This document shows, one piece after another, positions 7,279-15,341 of a DNA stretch of 16,696 nucleotides. The DNA is from a bacterium (GTDB lineage Bacteria > DYJV01 > JALVYZ01). A program made the translations under genes and the position numbers. Within the stretch, counting starts at the first letter, position 1. Each line of letters opens with the position of its first letter. Location: the NCBI GenBank assembly GCA_027037705.1, contig JALVYZ010000011.1, forward strand, positions 1 through 16,696. The letters run 5' to 3'. The notes beneath the pieces are model-generated. The model was not told where the DNA came from and searched no databases. It worked only from the letters and a program-made list of their open reading frames with translations.

Positions 7279-8597
7279 TCTTTTAGTTTAAGTTCTATTT
7301 TTCTTACACTAATTCCTAAAACTTCAGCTGTTTTTCTTTTGTTGTAATTGTTCTTTTTTAATGTTTCTAAAATTATAATTTTTTCTACTTCTTTTAAGGT
7401 AATATTATAAGGAATTTTAATATTTTCATCTGAAATATTTTCATTTAAATTTGAAAGTAAAATGTTTTTTTCTTCAATAAAATGCGAGTTTGTTGTAATA
7501 ACTGCCCTTTCAATTATATGTTTCAGCTCTCTTATGTTTCCTGGAAAAGAATAATTTTTTAATTTTTTTAAAGCATTCTCTGTTATACCTTTTATATTTT
7601 TTTCATATTTCTTTATGAAAATTTTTAAAAAATATTTAATTAATGGCTCTAAATCCTCTTTTCTCTCTCTTAGAGGTGGAATCTTTATTTTACAAACATT
7701 TAGTCTAAAATATATATCAGGTCTAAATTTATTTTGTTTGACAAGTTCCTCTAAATTTTTATTCGTGGCAGCAATAATTCTAACATCACTTTTAAATGGG
7801 GTTTCAGAACCTATTTTCTCAATAACTCCATCTTCAAGGACTCTTAAGAATTTAGCTTGAAGATCAATATCCATTTCAGAGATTTCATCAAGAAAAATTG
7901 TTCCTTTATCTGCTAAAATAAATTTTCCTTTTCTTTGCTTTGTGGCTCCTGTAAATGAACCTTTTTCAAATCCAAATAATTCAGCTTCTAAAAGATCCTT
8001 GGGGATAGCTGCACAATTTACAGGAATAAATTGATTGTTTTTTCTTTTACTTTTTTTATGTATTAGCCTTGCAATTAATTCTTTCCCAACTCCTGTTTCT
8101 CCTTCAATTAAAACAGTTGAATCAGTGGGAGCTATGTATTCAATTTGCTTTAAAACCTCCTTCATTAATGGAGAATTTGCTATTATTTCAATTTCATCTT
8201 TATTTTCTAAATTTACAATATATTTTAATTTTCTAATTTCTTCTATTTTTTTTATAGATTGTAATAGTTCATCGTAATTTATAGGTTTTAAAATGTAATC
8301 TGATGCTCCCTTTTTAACTGCCTCAACAGCATTATTTACATCACCAAAAGCTGTCATTAAAATCACATCAATATCATGAAAGTTATCTTTTATTTTTTCT
8401 AAAAGTTTAATCCCAGACATTTCAGGCATTTTTATGTCTGAAATAACAATATCAATTTCGTTATTTTTTAAAAATTGAAATGCTTCTAAAGGATTATCAA
8501 ACGCAAATACAGAATAGCCATCCATAGAAAGTAATTCTTTTAATGAATTTAATGCATTTATATCATCTTCAACAATGCATAATTTTAAATCATACAT
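7239..8597 (-). CDS. sigma-54-dependent response regulator, NtrC family
   Basis: A three-domain activator of 452 aa. The receiver domain (1-120) has the acidic pocket E10-D11-D12, phosphoacceptor D54 (ISDIKMP), T82 and K104. The AAA+ sigma-54 interaction domain (about 137-365) has Walker A GETGVGKE (166-173), the sigma-54-contacting loop as GSFTGA (213-218; GAFTGA is commonest), Walker B TIFLDEI (233-239), and arginines at R292 and R298 in RPDIYFR. A Fis-type helix-turn-helix is at about 418-441 (RKTAEVLGISVRKIELKL). It therefore activates sigma-54 promoters when phosphorylated. No histidine kinase gene is in the window, so its signal is unknown. It follows the mscS-like gene with a 32-base gap and overlaps lnt by 40 bases. 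It may also be transcribed from its own promoter just upstream. Confidence 0.95.
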   Translation of the reverse strand: MYDLKLCIVEDDINALNSLKELLSMDGYSVFAFDNPLEAFQFLKNNEIDIVISDIKMPEMSGIKLLEKIKDNFHDIDVILMTAFGDVNNAVEAVKKGASDYILKPINYDELLQSIKKIEEIRKLKYIVNLENKDEIEIIANSPLMKEVLKQIEYIAPTDSTVLIEGETGVGKELIARLIHKKSKRKNNQFIPVNCAAIPKDLLEAELFGFEKGSFTGATKQRKGKFILADKGTIFLDEISEMDIDLQAKFLRVLEDGVIEKIGSETPFKSDVRIIAATNKNLEELVKQNKFRPDIYFRLNVCKIKIPPLRERKEDLEPLIKYFLKIFIKKYEKNIKGITENALKKLKNYSFPGNIRELKHIIERAVITTNSHFIEEKNILLSNLNENISDENIKIPYNITLKEVEKIIILETLKKNNYNKRKTAEVLGISVRKIELKLKEWGLTLNQIKYSA

Positions 8598-8604
8598 AAA
8601 ATTA

Positions 8605-8633
8605 ATTATAAATAAAAATAATTATAATATCAA
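8605..8633 (-). promoter_or_regulatory. candidate promoter of the NtrC-type gene (predicted leaderless start)
   Basis: On the minus strand TTGATA (8633-8628) and a perfect TATAAT (8610-8605) are separated by exactly 17 bases, close to the sigma-70 consensus. Only seven bases lie between the -10 box and the ATG at 8597, so the expected start site falls on the start codon itself or one base before it. No Shine-Dalgarno sequence is present. The -35 box overlaps the stop codon of the upstream mscS-like gene. This suggests an internal operon promoter. AT-richness raises the chance of coincidental matches, but the spacing is exact. Confidence 0.55.
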
Positions 8634-9733
8634 GAATTTTCTATTTTTACTGGATTTTCAAAATATATTGATGTTGAAGGGAAGGCAATTTCAATATCTA
8701 ACTCCTCAAGGATTTTCATAATTTTTAAAAAAACATCTTCTCTTATTTCAAGATATTTTTGCCAGTTTGTTGTGATAGTAAAAAAGTATAGGAAAATATT
8801 TAAAGAACTATCCCCGAATTCATTAAAATATACAAAAACAGTTTGTTTGTGGATTTCTGGATGATTTAACAACATTTCTCTTATTTGTTCAACAGCTTTT
8901 TTAATTTTGTCTACAGGTGTTGAGTATTTTATTCCAAGCATAAATTTTATTCTTCTTTTACCCATTTTTGACCAATTAATTATAGACTCATTAGCAACTT
9001 TTGAATTTGGGACACTAACAAGAGCTTGAGCAAATGTTCTAATTTTTGTACTCCTGAAACCTATATCTTCAACTGTTCCTTCAATATTGCCAATAACAAT
9101 CCAATCACCAATTTGAAAAGGCTTATCAAAAAGAATTATCAGACTTCCAAAAAGATTTGCAAGAGTATCTCTTGCTGCAAGAGCGACAGCAAGACCTCCA
9201 ATTCCAAGACCTGTAATAATGGCACCAATATTATATCCCCATTCTTGAAGAATAAAAATTAAAGCAAATACAATAATTAAGAATTTAATTAATTTATTAA
9301 AAAAAGGAATATATCCTAATCCAATAGGTATACTTTTTGATTTAAAGAATTTTTCAAGAATTTTTGTTAAAACTGTATCACTTCTATATATTGCAAGGAA
9401 AAAGGCTATGATAAAAAGTGATTTAATAACATGAGTTAAGAGTGTATTTGTAATATTATTTTTTGCAATAAAAGAAAAAGATATATAAAGGCCAAAAGTT
9501 ATAAAAAGTAGCCTAATTGATGGTTCTATTATTTTTAAAATTTCATCATCAATCTTTGTTTTTGTTTTTTCTGTAAATTTTTTTATTCTTCCAATCACTA
9601 AAAAAGAAAAAACATTTCTTAAAATAATAAATAAAATTAGTAATCCAAAACAAAGAGTCCAGTTTAATAATGTTATATTAAGAAATTTTTGATTAACTAA
9701 AATATCTTTAAATACCTGTAGATCCAAAACCAC
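8630..9733 (-). CDS. MscS-family mechanosensitive ion channel
   Basis: A membrane channel of 367 aa that opens under membrane tension to release solutes in hypo-osmotic shock. Hydrophobic segments lie at about 20-48, 70-90, 96-116 and 140-163, more than the three helices of minimal MscS. The pore helix follows as a Gly/Ala-rich run at 170-197 ([17 protein letters not shown]). The conserved beta-domain start is at 204-231 (KPFQIGDWI, then [15 protein letters not shown]), followed by [15 protein letters not shown]. The extra helices resemble medium-size family members such as YnaI or YbdG rather than MscS itself. The start is a GTG at 9733, inside the end of dut (26-base overlap). It has GAGG five bases upstream, and no other in-frame start keeps the first helix except a TTG two codons later. 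It sits in the phoH-pgpH operon. Confidence 0.93.
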   Translation of the reverse strand: MVLDLQVFKDILVNQKFLNITLLNWTLCFGLLILFIILRNVFSFLVIGRIKKFTEKTKTKIDDEILKIIEPSIRLLFITFGLYISFSFIAKNNITNTLLTHVIKSLFIIAFFLAIYRSDTVLTKILEKFFKSKSIPIGLGYIPFFNKLIKFLIIVFALIFILQEWGYNIGAIITGLGIGGLAVALAARDTLANLFGSLIILFDKPFQIGDWIVIGNIEGTVEDIGFRSTKIRTFAQALVSVPNSKVANESIINWSKMGKRRIKFMLGIKYSTPVDKIKKAVEQIREMLLNHPEIHKQTVFVYFNEFGDSSLNIFLYFFTITTNWQKYLEIREDVFLKIMKILEELDIEIAFPSTSIYFENPVKIENS

Positions 9734-10142
9734 CTTCCCCTCTTAATGAGTTGTCAAGTTCTTCCACTTCAACAAATTCTACTTTTTCAATTTTATTAAT
9801 AACCATTTGTGCTATTCTATCCCCATTTTTGATGGTAAATTCATTTTCTCCTAAATTAGCTAAAATAATTTTTATCTCACCACGATAATCTGCGTCAATT
9901 GTTCCAGGTGTGTTTAATGGAATTATGCCATAATTAAGAGCAAGTCCGCTTCTTGGTCTAATTTGTGCTTCGTACCCATCTGGAAGACTGATTGCTATCC
10001 CTGTTGGGATTAAAGTTCTTTGACCAGGTTTTAAAGTTATGTTAGATGAAATGCATGCAAATATATCAAGTCCTGCTGATTTCTGAGTCATATATTTTGG
10101 GATTTTAGCATCTTTTCTTACTTTTTTTAATTTAATTTTCAC
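9708..10142 (-). CDS. dut: dUTP diphosphatase (trimeric dUTPase)
   Basis: Cytoplasmic enzyme that hydrolyses dUTP to dUMP and pyrophosphate, keeping uracil out of DNA and feeding dTMP synthesis. It is 144 aa, the standard trimeric type. The five family motifs are present: SAGLDIFA near 23-30, [12 protein letters not shown] in the middle, [12 protein letters not shown] with the catalytic aspartate, GDRIAQMVI, and the C-terminal glycine-rich flap GEGGFGSTG that closes over the nucleotide. The start is a GTG at 10142. Alignment to the usual MKLK-like N-terminus supports it, although the AAGGA site is only three bases away. It overlaps the end of ybeY by 11 bases and the start of the mscS-like gene by 26 bases, so translation is probably coupled. 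Confidence 0.95.
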   Translation of the reverse strand: MKIKLKKVRKDAKIPKYMTQKSAGLDIFACISSNITLKPGQRTLIPTGIAISLPDGYEAQIRPRSGLALNYGIIPLNTPGTIDADYRGEIKIILANLGENEFTIKNGDRIAQMVINKIEKVEFVEVEELDNSLRGEGGFGSTGI

Positions 10143-10563
10143 TTTTCCTTAACCTGTTTAAGTTTAGATTCTTAACTATTTCTATTTCTTTATCTTCCAT
10201 GATTTTTTCATTCTCTGGATCCAAATCATCATATCCGATGAGATGGAGAATACCATGGATTATCAAGTAAAGGATTTCAAAAATTAAGCTAACTTTCCAT
10301 TCTTTTGCTTCTTTTTTAGCAGTATCAAAAGAGATATAAATTTCTCCTAAATAATTTTTATCGTTAATTGGAAATGAAATCACATTTGTTGTATTATTTT
10401 TGTTAAAAAATTTTTTGTTTAATTTTTTAATTTCTTCATCAGATACAAATACAATGGTGATATCTTGTTTTATACATAAATAATCTACAATTTTTTTTGT
10501 ATAATATCTAATTCTTGAAATTAAGTTATTGTTTATTTTTGTTTCTCTGTATATTCTTATCAT
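10132..10563 (-). CDS. ybeY: YbeY-type endoribonuclease / rRNA maturation factor, variant metal site
   Basis: A small metalloprotein of 143 aa from the UPF0054 family, linked to 16S rRNA 3'-end maturation and ribosome quality control. The zinc motif H103-G-I-L-H107-L-I-G-Y-D-D113 is present, but the third ligand, histidine in E. coli (H124), is aspartate D113 (codon GAT, one base from CAT). The conserved segment usually reading YR...PTDVLSFP reads [14 protein letters not shown] here (52-65), so the family arginine and aspartate are F53 and N60. Asp as third ligand is chemically plausible and, from memory, also seen in Bacteroidota YbeY proteins, so the protein may well be active. It overlaps pgpH by 38 bases and dut by 11, in the widely conserved phoH-pgpH-ybeY order that supports its identity despite the changes. 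Confidence 0.92.
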   Translation of the reverse strand: MIRIYRETKINNNLISRIRYYTKKIVDYLCIKQDITIVFVSDEEIKKLNKKFFNKNNTTNVISFPINDKNYLGEIYISFDTAKKEAKEWKVSLIFEILYLIIHGILHLIGYDDLDPENEKIMEDKEIEIVKNLNLNRLRKSEN

Positions 10564-12778
10564 CTGGATATTCTACCCTTTGATGAAATATTCCTGTTAA
10601 AATTTTTGTAAATACCTCTTTAATTTTTGTTAGATCTTTCAAAGTTAGTTCACATTCATCGAGCTGTCCATCATTGAAATATGAATCAACCATATTTTTT
10701 ACAAGACCTTTGATTCTTGCTGGAGTAGGATCCTGTAAAGAACGAGATGCAGCTTCTACTACATCAGCAAGCATGACAATTCCTGCTTCCTTAGTTTGAG
10801 GTTTAGGTCCAGGATAACGGAAATCTTTTTCGTCTATTTCATCTTTTAGTCCTTTTTTCTTTAACTCAAGAGCTTTATTGTAGAAAAATTTTATTAAACT
10901 TGTACCGTGATGTTGTTTGATTATATCAATAATCTCATCGCCAATCTTATATTTTTGAACTAATTCAACACCTTCTTTAACATGTGAAATTAATATTAAT
11001 GCACTCATAAAAGGAGTTAATTTTTCATGTTTATTGTCTTTAGGATCTGCATTTTCAATAAAATATTTAGGTTTATCCATCTTTCCTATATCATGATAAT
11101 ATGAACCAACTCTTGCAAGTAGTGGATTTGCTCCAATTGCTTCTGCAGCAGCTTCAGCTAAATTTCCAACAAGCATAGAATGATGATAAGACCCTGGAGC
11201 TTTAATTAAAAATTCTTTTAATAATGGGTGTTCTAAATTCCCAAGCTCAATTAATCTTAAATCTGTAGTATAATTAAATAATATTTCAATAACTGGTATT
11301 ATTCCAATTACTAACAGTGAATTTAAATTACCTCCAATAAAACCACCTATTAATTCTTGTAATGTTAATATTGAAAAAAACTGGGTTTTTGCAAAAAATA
11401 ATTTTATTGCAATAATTATAAGCATATTAATTAAGCCTAATTCTAATCCCATTTTAAAGAATGTAATTCTTTCCATACAGCATCTAAATCTTTTTATAAC
11501 ATATAAAGAAACAAAAATAGTAAATATCAAAAGTTTAACATTAAAGATGAAAAAACAAAATAAAGATATGATTATTGACAAAACATATTGAAATTTACCA
11601 CGAAGGACAATTGAATTAATTATAATTGGCAATACAAATGGAATCATAAAAAGAAATGAAAAAGTTGATATATTTGATTGTTCTATTAAGTTTAATGCGA
11701 CAACAATTGAAATTCTAATTAAAATTGCTGAAACTGTTATTAATGAAAGTAAAAAAACAACATCTTTTAAATCTATACTTCTTTTTCCAACTTCATCTTT
11801 CAATGTTTGATTTAAGAAAAAACCAAGTAATAAAAGAAATATTAATATAGAAATAGATTTTTTTATAATAGATTCAATTGTTGTTGAATGTTCAATTGCT
11901 TTTAATTTTGTAAGAGAATCTTCTGTTATTCTTTCTCCCTCTCTAACAATTATCTCATTCCTTTTAAGAAGGTAATAAACAGGTTTTATTTTATTTTTTA
12001 TTTCTTCTTTTTTTAATTTAGTAGTTTTATAATCGTATGTAATATTTGGCGTTATAATATGAGTTATTAATTTTATTAATAATTTTTTTATTTTATAATT
12101 ATCTGCACGATAATCTGTTAATATTTCAAAATTTCTGTTTAAAATATTTTTAATTTTTGATTTTTCATAAAAAGAAAAAATGTCTTTTTTTGTTATTTCT
12201 TCGTTAGATGATTTATTTCTTAATAAAATATTTGTATTTTTGAATTTGTATAATGTTTTATTGTCAGAGATGACTCCTCGCCCCATTATGTGGGAATATC
12301 CTTTTAAAATTGCAAGTTCTATATCTTTTGAAAATTTATATTTTTTTAATAATTGGAGTTCTTTAGTGGTTGGCGTGTAATTAAAAACTTCTTTAAATTT
12401 TAGTTTAAGTTCTTTATCTGTAATATTATTTAAGTTTTTTCTTGCATAATCAAAAAAATTTTTTATTTCATCTAATTTTTTGGAATATACATCATAGTCA
12501 AAAACAAATACTGGTAAAACATTTTTTATAGCTTCATTAATTTTTCTTTGAGTAGCTATTTTATCAAATATTAAAATATCTTTTGGAGATTTAATATTAA
12601 CATCTGCAATATCTCCAACTTTATAGTGATATTTATTGCCAAAGTTTGGTAATAAAGAAATAAAAACAATAAAAAAAGAAATGATTAAATATTTTGGAGA
12701 ATAATTATAATTTCTTTTTAATGAAGATATAAAATTAAAATAACTGGAAATTAATTTATTTATTATCTTTATTTTCAT
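10526..12778 (-). CDS. pgpH: 7TM-HD domain phosphohydrolase, PgpH-type c-di-AMP phosphodiesterase
   Basis: A membrane protein of 750 aa in the order: N-terminal helix (about 29-44), extracytoplasmic 7TMR-HDED domain (about 50-300, with the family's GDIADVNIKSPKDI opening at 55-68), seven membrane helices (about 306-500), and a cytoplasmic HD domain (about 525-735). The metal-binding residues of the HD domain are H533 (YHHS), H562-D563 (YYHDIGK), H599, H623-H624 (KQHHGTS) and D672 (MLADVVE), matching the pattern of Listeria PgpH, which hydrolyses c-di-AMP to pApA. The function in this organism is inferred from the family. It overlaps phoH by 23 bases and ybeY by 38, so the phoH-pgpH-ybeY block is translationally packed. 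No c-di-AMP cyclase gene is in the window. Confidence 0.93.
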   Translation of the reverse strand: MKIKIINKLISSYFNFISSLKRNYNYSPKYLIISFFIVFISLLPNFGNKYHYKVGDIADVNIKSPKDILIFDKIATQRKINEAIKNVLPVFVFDYDVYSKKLDEIKNFFDYARKNLNNITDKELKLKFKEVFNYTPTTKELQLLKKYKFSKDIELAILKGYSHIMGRGVISDNKTLYKFKNTNILLRNKSSNEEITKKDIFSFYEKSKIKNILNRNFEILTDYRADNYKIKKLLIKLITHIITPNITYDYKTTKLKKEEIKNKIKPVYYLLKRNEIIVREGERITEDSLTKLKAIEHSTTIESIIKKSISILIFLLLLGFFLNQTLKDEVGKRSIDLKDVVFLLSLITVSAILIRISIVVALNLIEQSNISTFSFLFMIPFVLPIIINSIVLRGKFQYVLSIIISLFCFFIFNVKLLIFTIFVSLYVIKRFRCCMERITFFKMGLELGLINMLIIIAIKLFFAKTQFFSILTLQELIGGFIGGNLNSLLVIGIIPVIEILFNYTTDLRLIELGNLEHPLLKEFLIKAPGSYHHSMLVGNLAEAAAEAIGANPLLARVGSYYHDIGKMDKPKYFIENADPKDNKHEKLTPFMSALILISHVKEGVELVQKYKIGDEIIDIIKQHHGTSLIKFFYNKALELKKKGLKDEIDEKDFRYPGPKPQTKEAGIVMLADVVEAASRSLQDPTPARIKGLVKNMVDSYFNDGQLDECELTLKDLTKIKEVFTKILTGIFHQRVEYPDDKNIQRNKNKQ

Positions 12779-13709
12779 ATGCTTTAATAATTGATTTTAC
12801 AATCTTATGCCTAACCACATCCATCTCTGTAAACTTAACAAATGCTATTCCATCAATGTTTTTTAAAATATTTTTAGCTTCAATTAATCCAGACATTTTT
12901 TGATTAGGTAAATCAATTTGAGTAATATCTCCAGTAATCACTGCTTTTGAATTGAACCCTAATCTTGTTAAAAACATTTTCATCTGTTCTGATGTAGTAT
13001 TTTGTGCTTCATCTAAAATAATAAATGCATCGTTTAATGTTCTACCTCTCATAAATGCTAATGGAGCAACTTCAACAATTCCCTTTTCCATCAAATTTTT
13101 TACTGTTTCAGCACCTAATATATAATCAAGACTATCATACAAAGGTCTTAAATAAGGATTAACTTTTTCAATCATATCACCAGGTAAAAATCCCAGTTTT
13201 TCTCCAGCTTCTACAGCAGGTCGTGTTAATATTACTTTACCAACTTTATTCTGGGTTAGAAATGATATTGCAACTGCAATTGCTAAAAAAGTTTTTCCTG
13301 TCCCTGCAGGGCCAATTCCAAATGTAACAACATTATTTCTGATTGTTTCTATATAAATTTTTTGAGTTAAAGTTTTTGGTGTTATTACCTTTTTTCCTTT
13401 ATTTTTCCCAATAATAATATTTTTTTGAAAAATATCTTTAAAATTAACATCTGGATTAGCCTTAAATAAATTATAAAGATAATCAATATCTTCTGAATAC
13501 AGTTTAAAACCAGCATCAATCATTTCATTTATTTTTTGAAAAAAATTAAATATACTTTGAACTGCCTTTTTATCACCTTCAAAATTAAAAATATTATTCC
13601 TATGGTTTATTTTTACATTAAATAGCTTTTCAAAATATTTTACATTTCTGTTTAAATCTCCAGTAAACATAAGATATTTGTTAGGTGATTCTACTACAAA
13701 TTCTGGCAA
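12756..13709 (-). CDS. phoH: PhoH-family ATPase
   Basis: A cytoplasmic P-loop ATPase of 317 aa from the PhoH (PhoH-like/YbeZ) family, associated with RNA metabolism and found next to ybeY in many bacteria. It has an N-terminal PhoH-type domain (1-110), then Walker A GPAGTGKT at 133-140 and Walker B IILDEAQN at 230-237. These are followed by the family stretch with TSEQMKMFLTRLG and the sensor-like VITGDITQIDLP (257-268). The start is a TTG at 13709, supported by a strong GGAGG seven bases upstream (13717-13721). It is the first gene of the long minus-strand operon and overlaps pgpH by 23 bases. Its precise biochemical role is not settled for the family; helicase-type RNA remodelling is the usual proposal. 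Confidence 0.95.
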   Translation of the reverse strand: MPEFVVESPNKYLMFTGDLNRNVKYFEKLFNVKINHRNNIFNFEGDKKAVQSIFNFFQKINEMIDAGFKLYSEDIDYLYNLFKANPDVNFKDIFQKNIIIGKNKGKKVITPKTLTQKIYIETIRNNVVTFGIGPAGTGKTFLAIAVAISFLTQNKVGKVILTRPAVEAGEKLGFLPGDMIEKVNPYLRPLYDSLDYILGAETVKNLMEKGIVEVAPLAFMRGRTLNDAFIILDEAQNTTSEQMKMFLTRLGFNSKAVITGDITQIDLPNQKMSGLIEAKNILKNIDGIAFVKFTEMDVVRHKIVKSIIKAYENKDNK

Positions 13710-13736
13710 AATTTTACCTCCTCTTAGTTTTTCTGA

Positions 13737-13765
13737 GGTATAATCAAATAAAAAAAATTTGTCAA
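13737..13765 (-). promoter_or_regulatory. promoter of the phoH-pgpH-ybeY-dut operon
   Basis: A perfect -35 TTGACA (13765-13760) lies exactly 17 bases from TATACC (13742-13737) on the minus strand. The predicted start site is near 13730, giving a 20-base leader that holds the GGAGG ribosome site. This is the best sigma-70-type promoter in the window. Its -35 box faces away from a second TTGACA on the plus strand. Confidence 0.75.
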
Positions 13766-13788
13766 CTTTATATGATTTTTTAAAAAAC

Positions 13789-13818
13789 TTGACAAAAAAC
13801 CAATTTTACAATTAAACT
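13789..13818 (+). promoter_or_regulatory. candidate promoter of the glycosyltransferase operon
   Basis: A perfect TTGACA (13789-13794) is followed by TTAAAC at 17 bases (13812-13817) or TAAACT at 18 bases (13813-13818). The latter shares four of six bases with the -10 consensus. The expected start site falls at 13824-13826, on or next to the ATG at 13826, with no room for a Shine-Dalgarno. The -10 box is weak, so the promoter is likely but its exact start is uncertain. Confidence 0.55.
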
Positions 13819-13825
13819 AATCTTT

Positions 13826-14599
13826 ATGGAAAAAATGTCAACATGTATTATGACCTACAATGAAGAGGAAAATATTGTAGATTGTATTAATAGTGTTAAA
13901 GAATTCTCAGATGAAATTTTGGTGGTAGATTCTTTTAGTACAGATAAAACAGTTGAAATTGTAAAAAATATGGGAGCAAGAGTAATTTTACAAAAGTTTT
14001 TAGGATATGCAGAGCAAAGACAATTTGCCATAAACAATGCAAAATATAACTGGATATTTTGTTTAGATGCTGATGAAAGAGCTTCTAAAGAATTAACTGA
14101 AAAAATTTTAGAGTTAAAAAAGAATAATTTTTTAGATTATCAAGGTTTTTACGTAAATAGAAGAAATTATTATATGGGGAAATGGATTAAGTACGGGGGA
14201 TGGTATCCAGAAAAAAGAATCAGGCTTTTTAACAGAAATTATGGCAGAAGTATTGGTGTAAATCCACATGATAAAATTGAAATGAAAGAAAATGCAAAAA
14301 TAGGAGATTTAAATCTTGATATTATTCATTTTCCATACAAAGACTTAACTCATCACTTAGAAGTAATAAATAGGTATAGTACTATTGCAGCAAAAGAGAA
14401 AGTAAATAGGGGAGAGAAAGTAACTTTTTTAAATTTAATATTTAATCCAGCATTTAAATTTTTTAAAGCTTACATATTAAAAAAAGGTTTTTTAATGGGA
14501 AAAATGGGATTTATTCATGCAACAATGGGGGCTTTTTCAGTCTTTATGAAATATTTAAAAACTTTGGAGATGCAAAATGGAAAATCAGAAAAAAGTTAA
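13826..14599 (+). CDS. family 2 glycosyltransferase, WaaE/KdtX-like
   Basis: A GT-A fold glycosyltransferase of 257 aa. The N-terminal motif MTYNEEENI (9-17) is followed by VVDSFSTDKT (33-42) and by the metal/nucleotide-sugar site D81-A-D83-E84 in CLDADERAS. The downstream segment with YYMGKWIKYGGWYPEKRIRLF is characteristic of the WaaE/KdtX branch, whose members add glucose or similar sugars to the LPS inner core. The donor and acceptor here are unknown. The start may be the ATG at 13826 or the one at 13835; neither has a strong ribosome site, and a promoter predicted immediately upstream makes a leaderless message from 13826 possible. The 3' end overlaps cobM by 23 bases, making it the first gene of a four-gene plus-strand run. 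Confidence 0.9.
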   Translation: MEKMSTCIMTYNEEENIVDCINSVKEFSDEILVVDSFSTDKTVEIVKNMGARVILQKFLGYAEQRQFAINNAKYNWIFCLDADERASKELTEKILELKKNNFLDYQGFYVNRRNYYMGKWIKYGGWYPEKRIRLFNRNYGRSIGVNPHDKIEMKENAKIGDLNLDIIHFPYKDLTHHLEVINRYSTIAAKEKVNRGEKVTFLNLIFNPAFKFFKAYILKKGFLMGKMGFIHATMGAFSVFMKYLKTLEMQNGKSEKS

Positions 14600-15341
14600 T
14601 GTATATTTTATTGGTGCAGGACCAGGAGACCCAGAGTTAATAACTTTAAAAGCGTTAAAAATAGTAGAAAAAGCAGATATTATAATTTATGCTGGTTCTT
14701 TAGTTAATAAAGATATTTTAAATTATAATAAAAATGAAAATGTTAAAATTTACAATAGTGCACAAATGACTCTTATTGAAACTCATGAGATTATAAAAGA
14801 AGCTGTTGATAATGGGAAATTAGTAGCAAGACTTCATACTGGAGATCCTTCAATATATGGAGCTATTTTTGAACAAATGGTTCTTTTAGATAATGATAAT
14901 ATTAATTATGAAGTAATTCCTGGAGTTTCTTCTGCTTTTGCAGCAAATGCAGCAATTAAGTGGGAATTAACATTGCCAGAAATTTCTCAGACAGTTATTT
15001 TTACAAGAGTTGAAGGAAAAACTCCAGTTCCAGAAGAAGAAAAACTTTCTAATATTGCAAAGATTGGAGGGACTATAATTCTTTTTTTAAGTGTGGGATT
15101 GGTTGATAAAGTAAAAAAAGAGTTGCTTGAAGGATTTCCTTCTAACACACCTGCTATAATTGTAAAAAGAGTAACATGGCCTGATGAAGAAATTTATTAT
15201 ACAACTATTGATAAGTTAGATTTAGTAGTTAAAGAAAATAATATAAAAAAAACAGCTTTAATTTTAGTAGGAAAGGTTTTTGATAAAAAATTTAAAACAA
15301 TTCAATTTCTAAAAAGATCATATTTATATTCTAAAAAATGA
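14577..15341 (+). CDS. cobM: precorrin-4 / cobalt-precorrin-4 C11-methyltransferase
   Basis: An SAM-dependent methyltransferase of the cobalamin (corrin ring) pathway, 254 aa, methylating C-11 of precorrin-4 (CobM) or cobalt-precorrin-4 (CbiF). The tetrapyrrole-methylase motifs are in order: GAGPGDPELIT (13-23), YAGSLVN (38-44), RLHTGDPSIYGA (85-96) and the SAM-binding VIPGVSSAFAANAA (113-126). The CobM/CbiF-specific stretch LPEISQTVIFTRVEGKTPVP (133-152) separates it from CobI, CobJ and uroporphyrinogen methylases. The CobM (aerobic) and CbiF (anaerobic) forms cannot be told apart by sequence; an anaerobe would use the CbiF route. A GGAG at 14566-14569 sits seven bases before the ATG. It overlaps the glycosyltransferase by 23 bases and the DUF445 gene by 4 (ATGA). 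No other cobalamin gene is visible in the window. Confidence 0.93.
   Translation: MENQKKVNVYFIGAGPGDPELITLKALKIVEKADIIIYAGSLVNKDILNYNKNENVKIYNSAQMTLIETHEIIKEAVDNGKLVARLHTGDPSIYGAIFEQMVLLDNDNINYEVIPGVSSAFAANAAIKWELTLPEISQTVIFTRVEGKTPVPEEEKLSNIAKIGGTIILFLSVGLVDKVKKELLEGFPSNTPAIIVKRVTWPDEEIYYTTIDKLDLVVKENNIKKTALILVGKVFDKKFKTIQFLKRSYLYSKK

Noticed and set aside
7615-8277. Plus-strand open frames opposite the NtrC-type gene
   Set aside because: They are Ser/Phe/Leu-rich products of reading the complement of an AT-rich gene; no start signals or family features.
9026-9262. Plus-strand open frame opposite the mscS-like gene, Asn/Ser/Cys-rich
   Set aside because: Composition is that of an antisense shadow, and the opposite strand encodes the conserved pore and beta-domain motifs.
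14577-14599. Cobalamin riboswitch before cobM
   Set aside because: cobM starts inside the glycosyltransferase gene, leaving no leader for such an RNA, and no B12-box-like sequence was seen.
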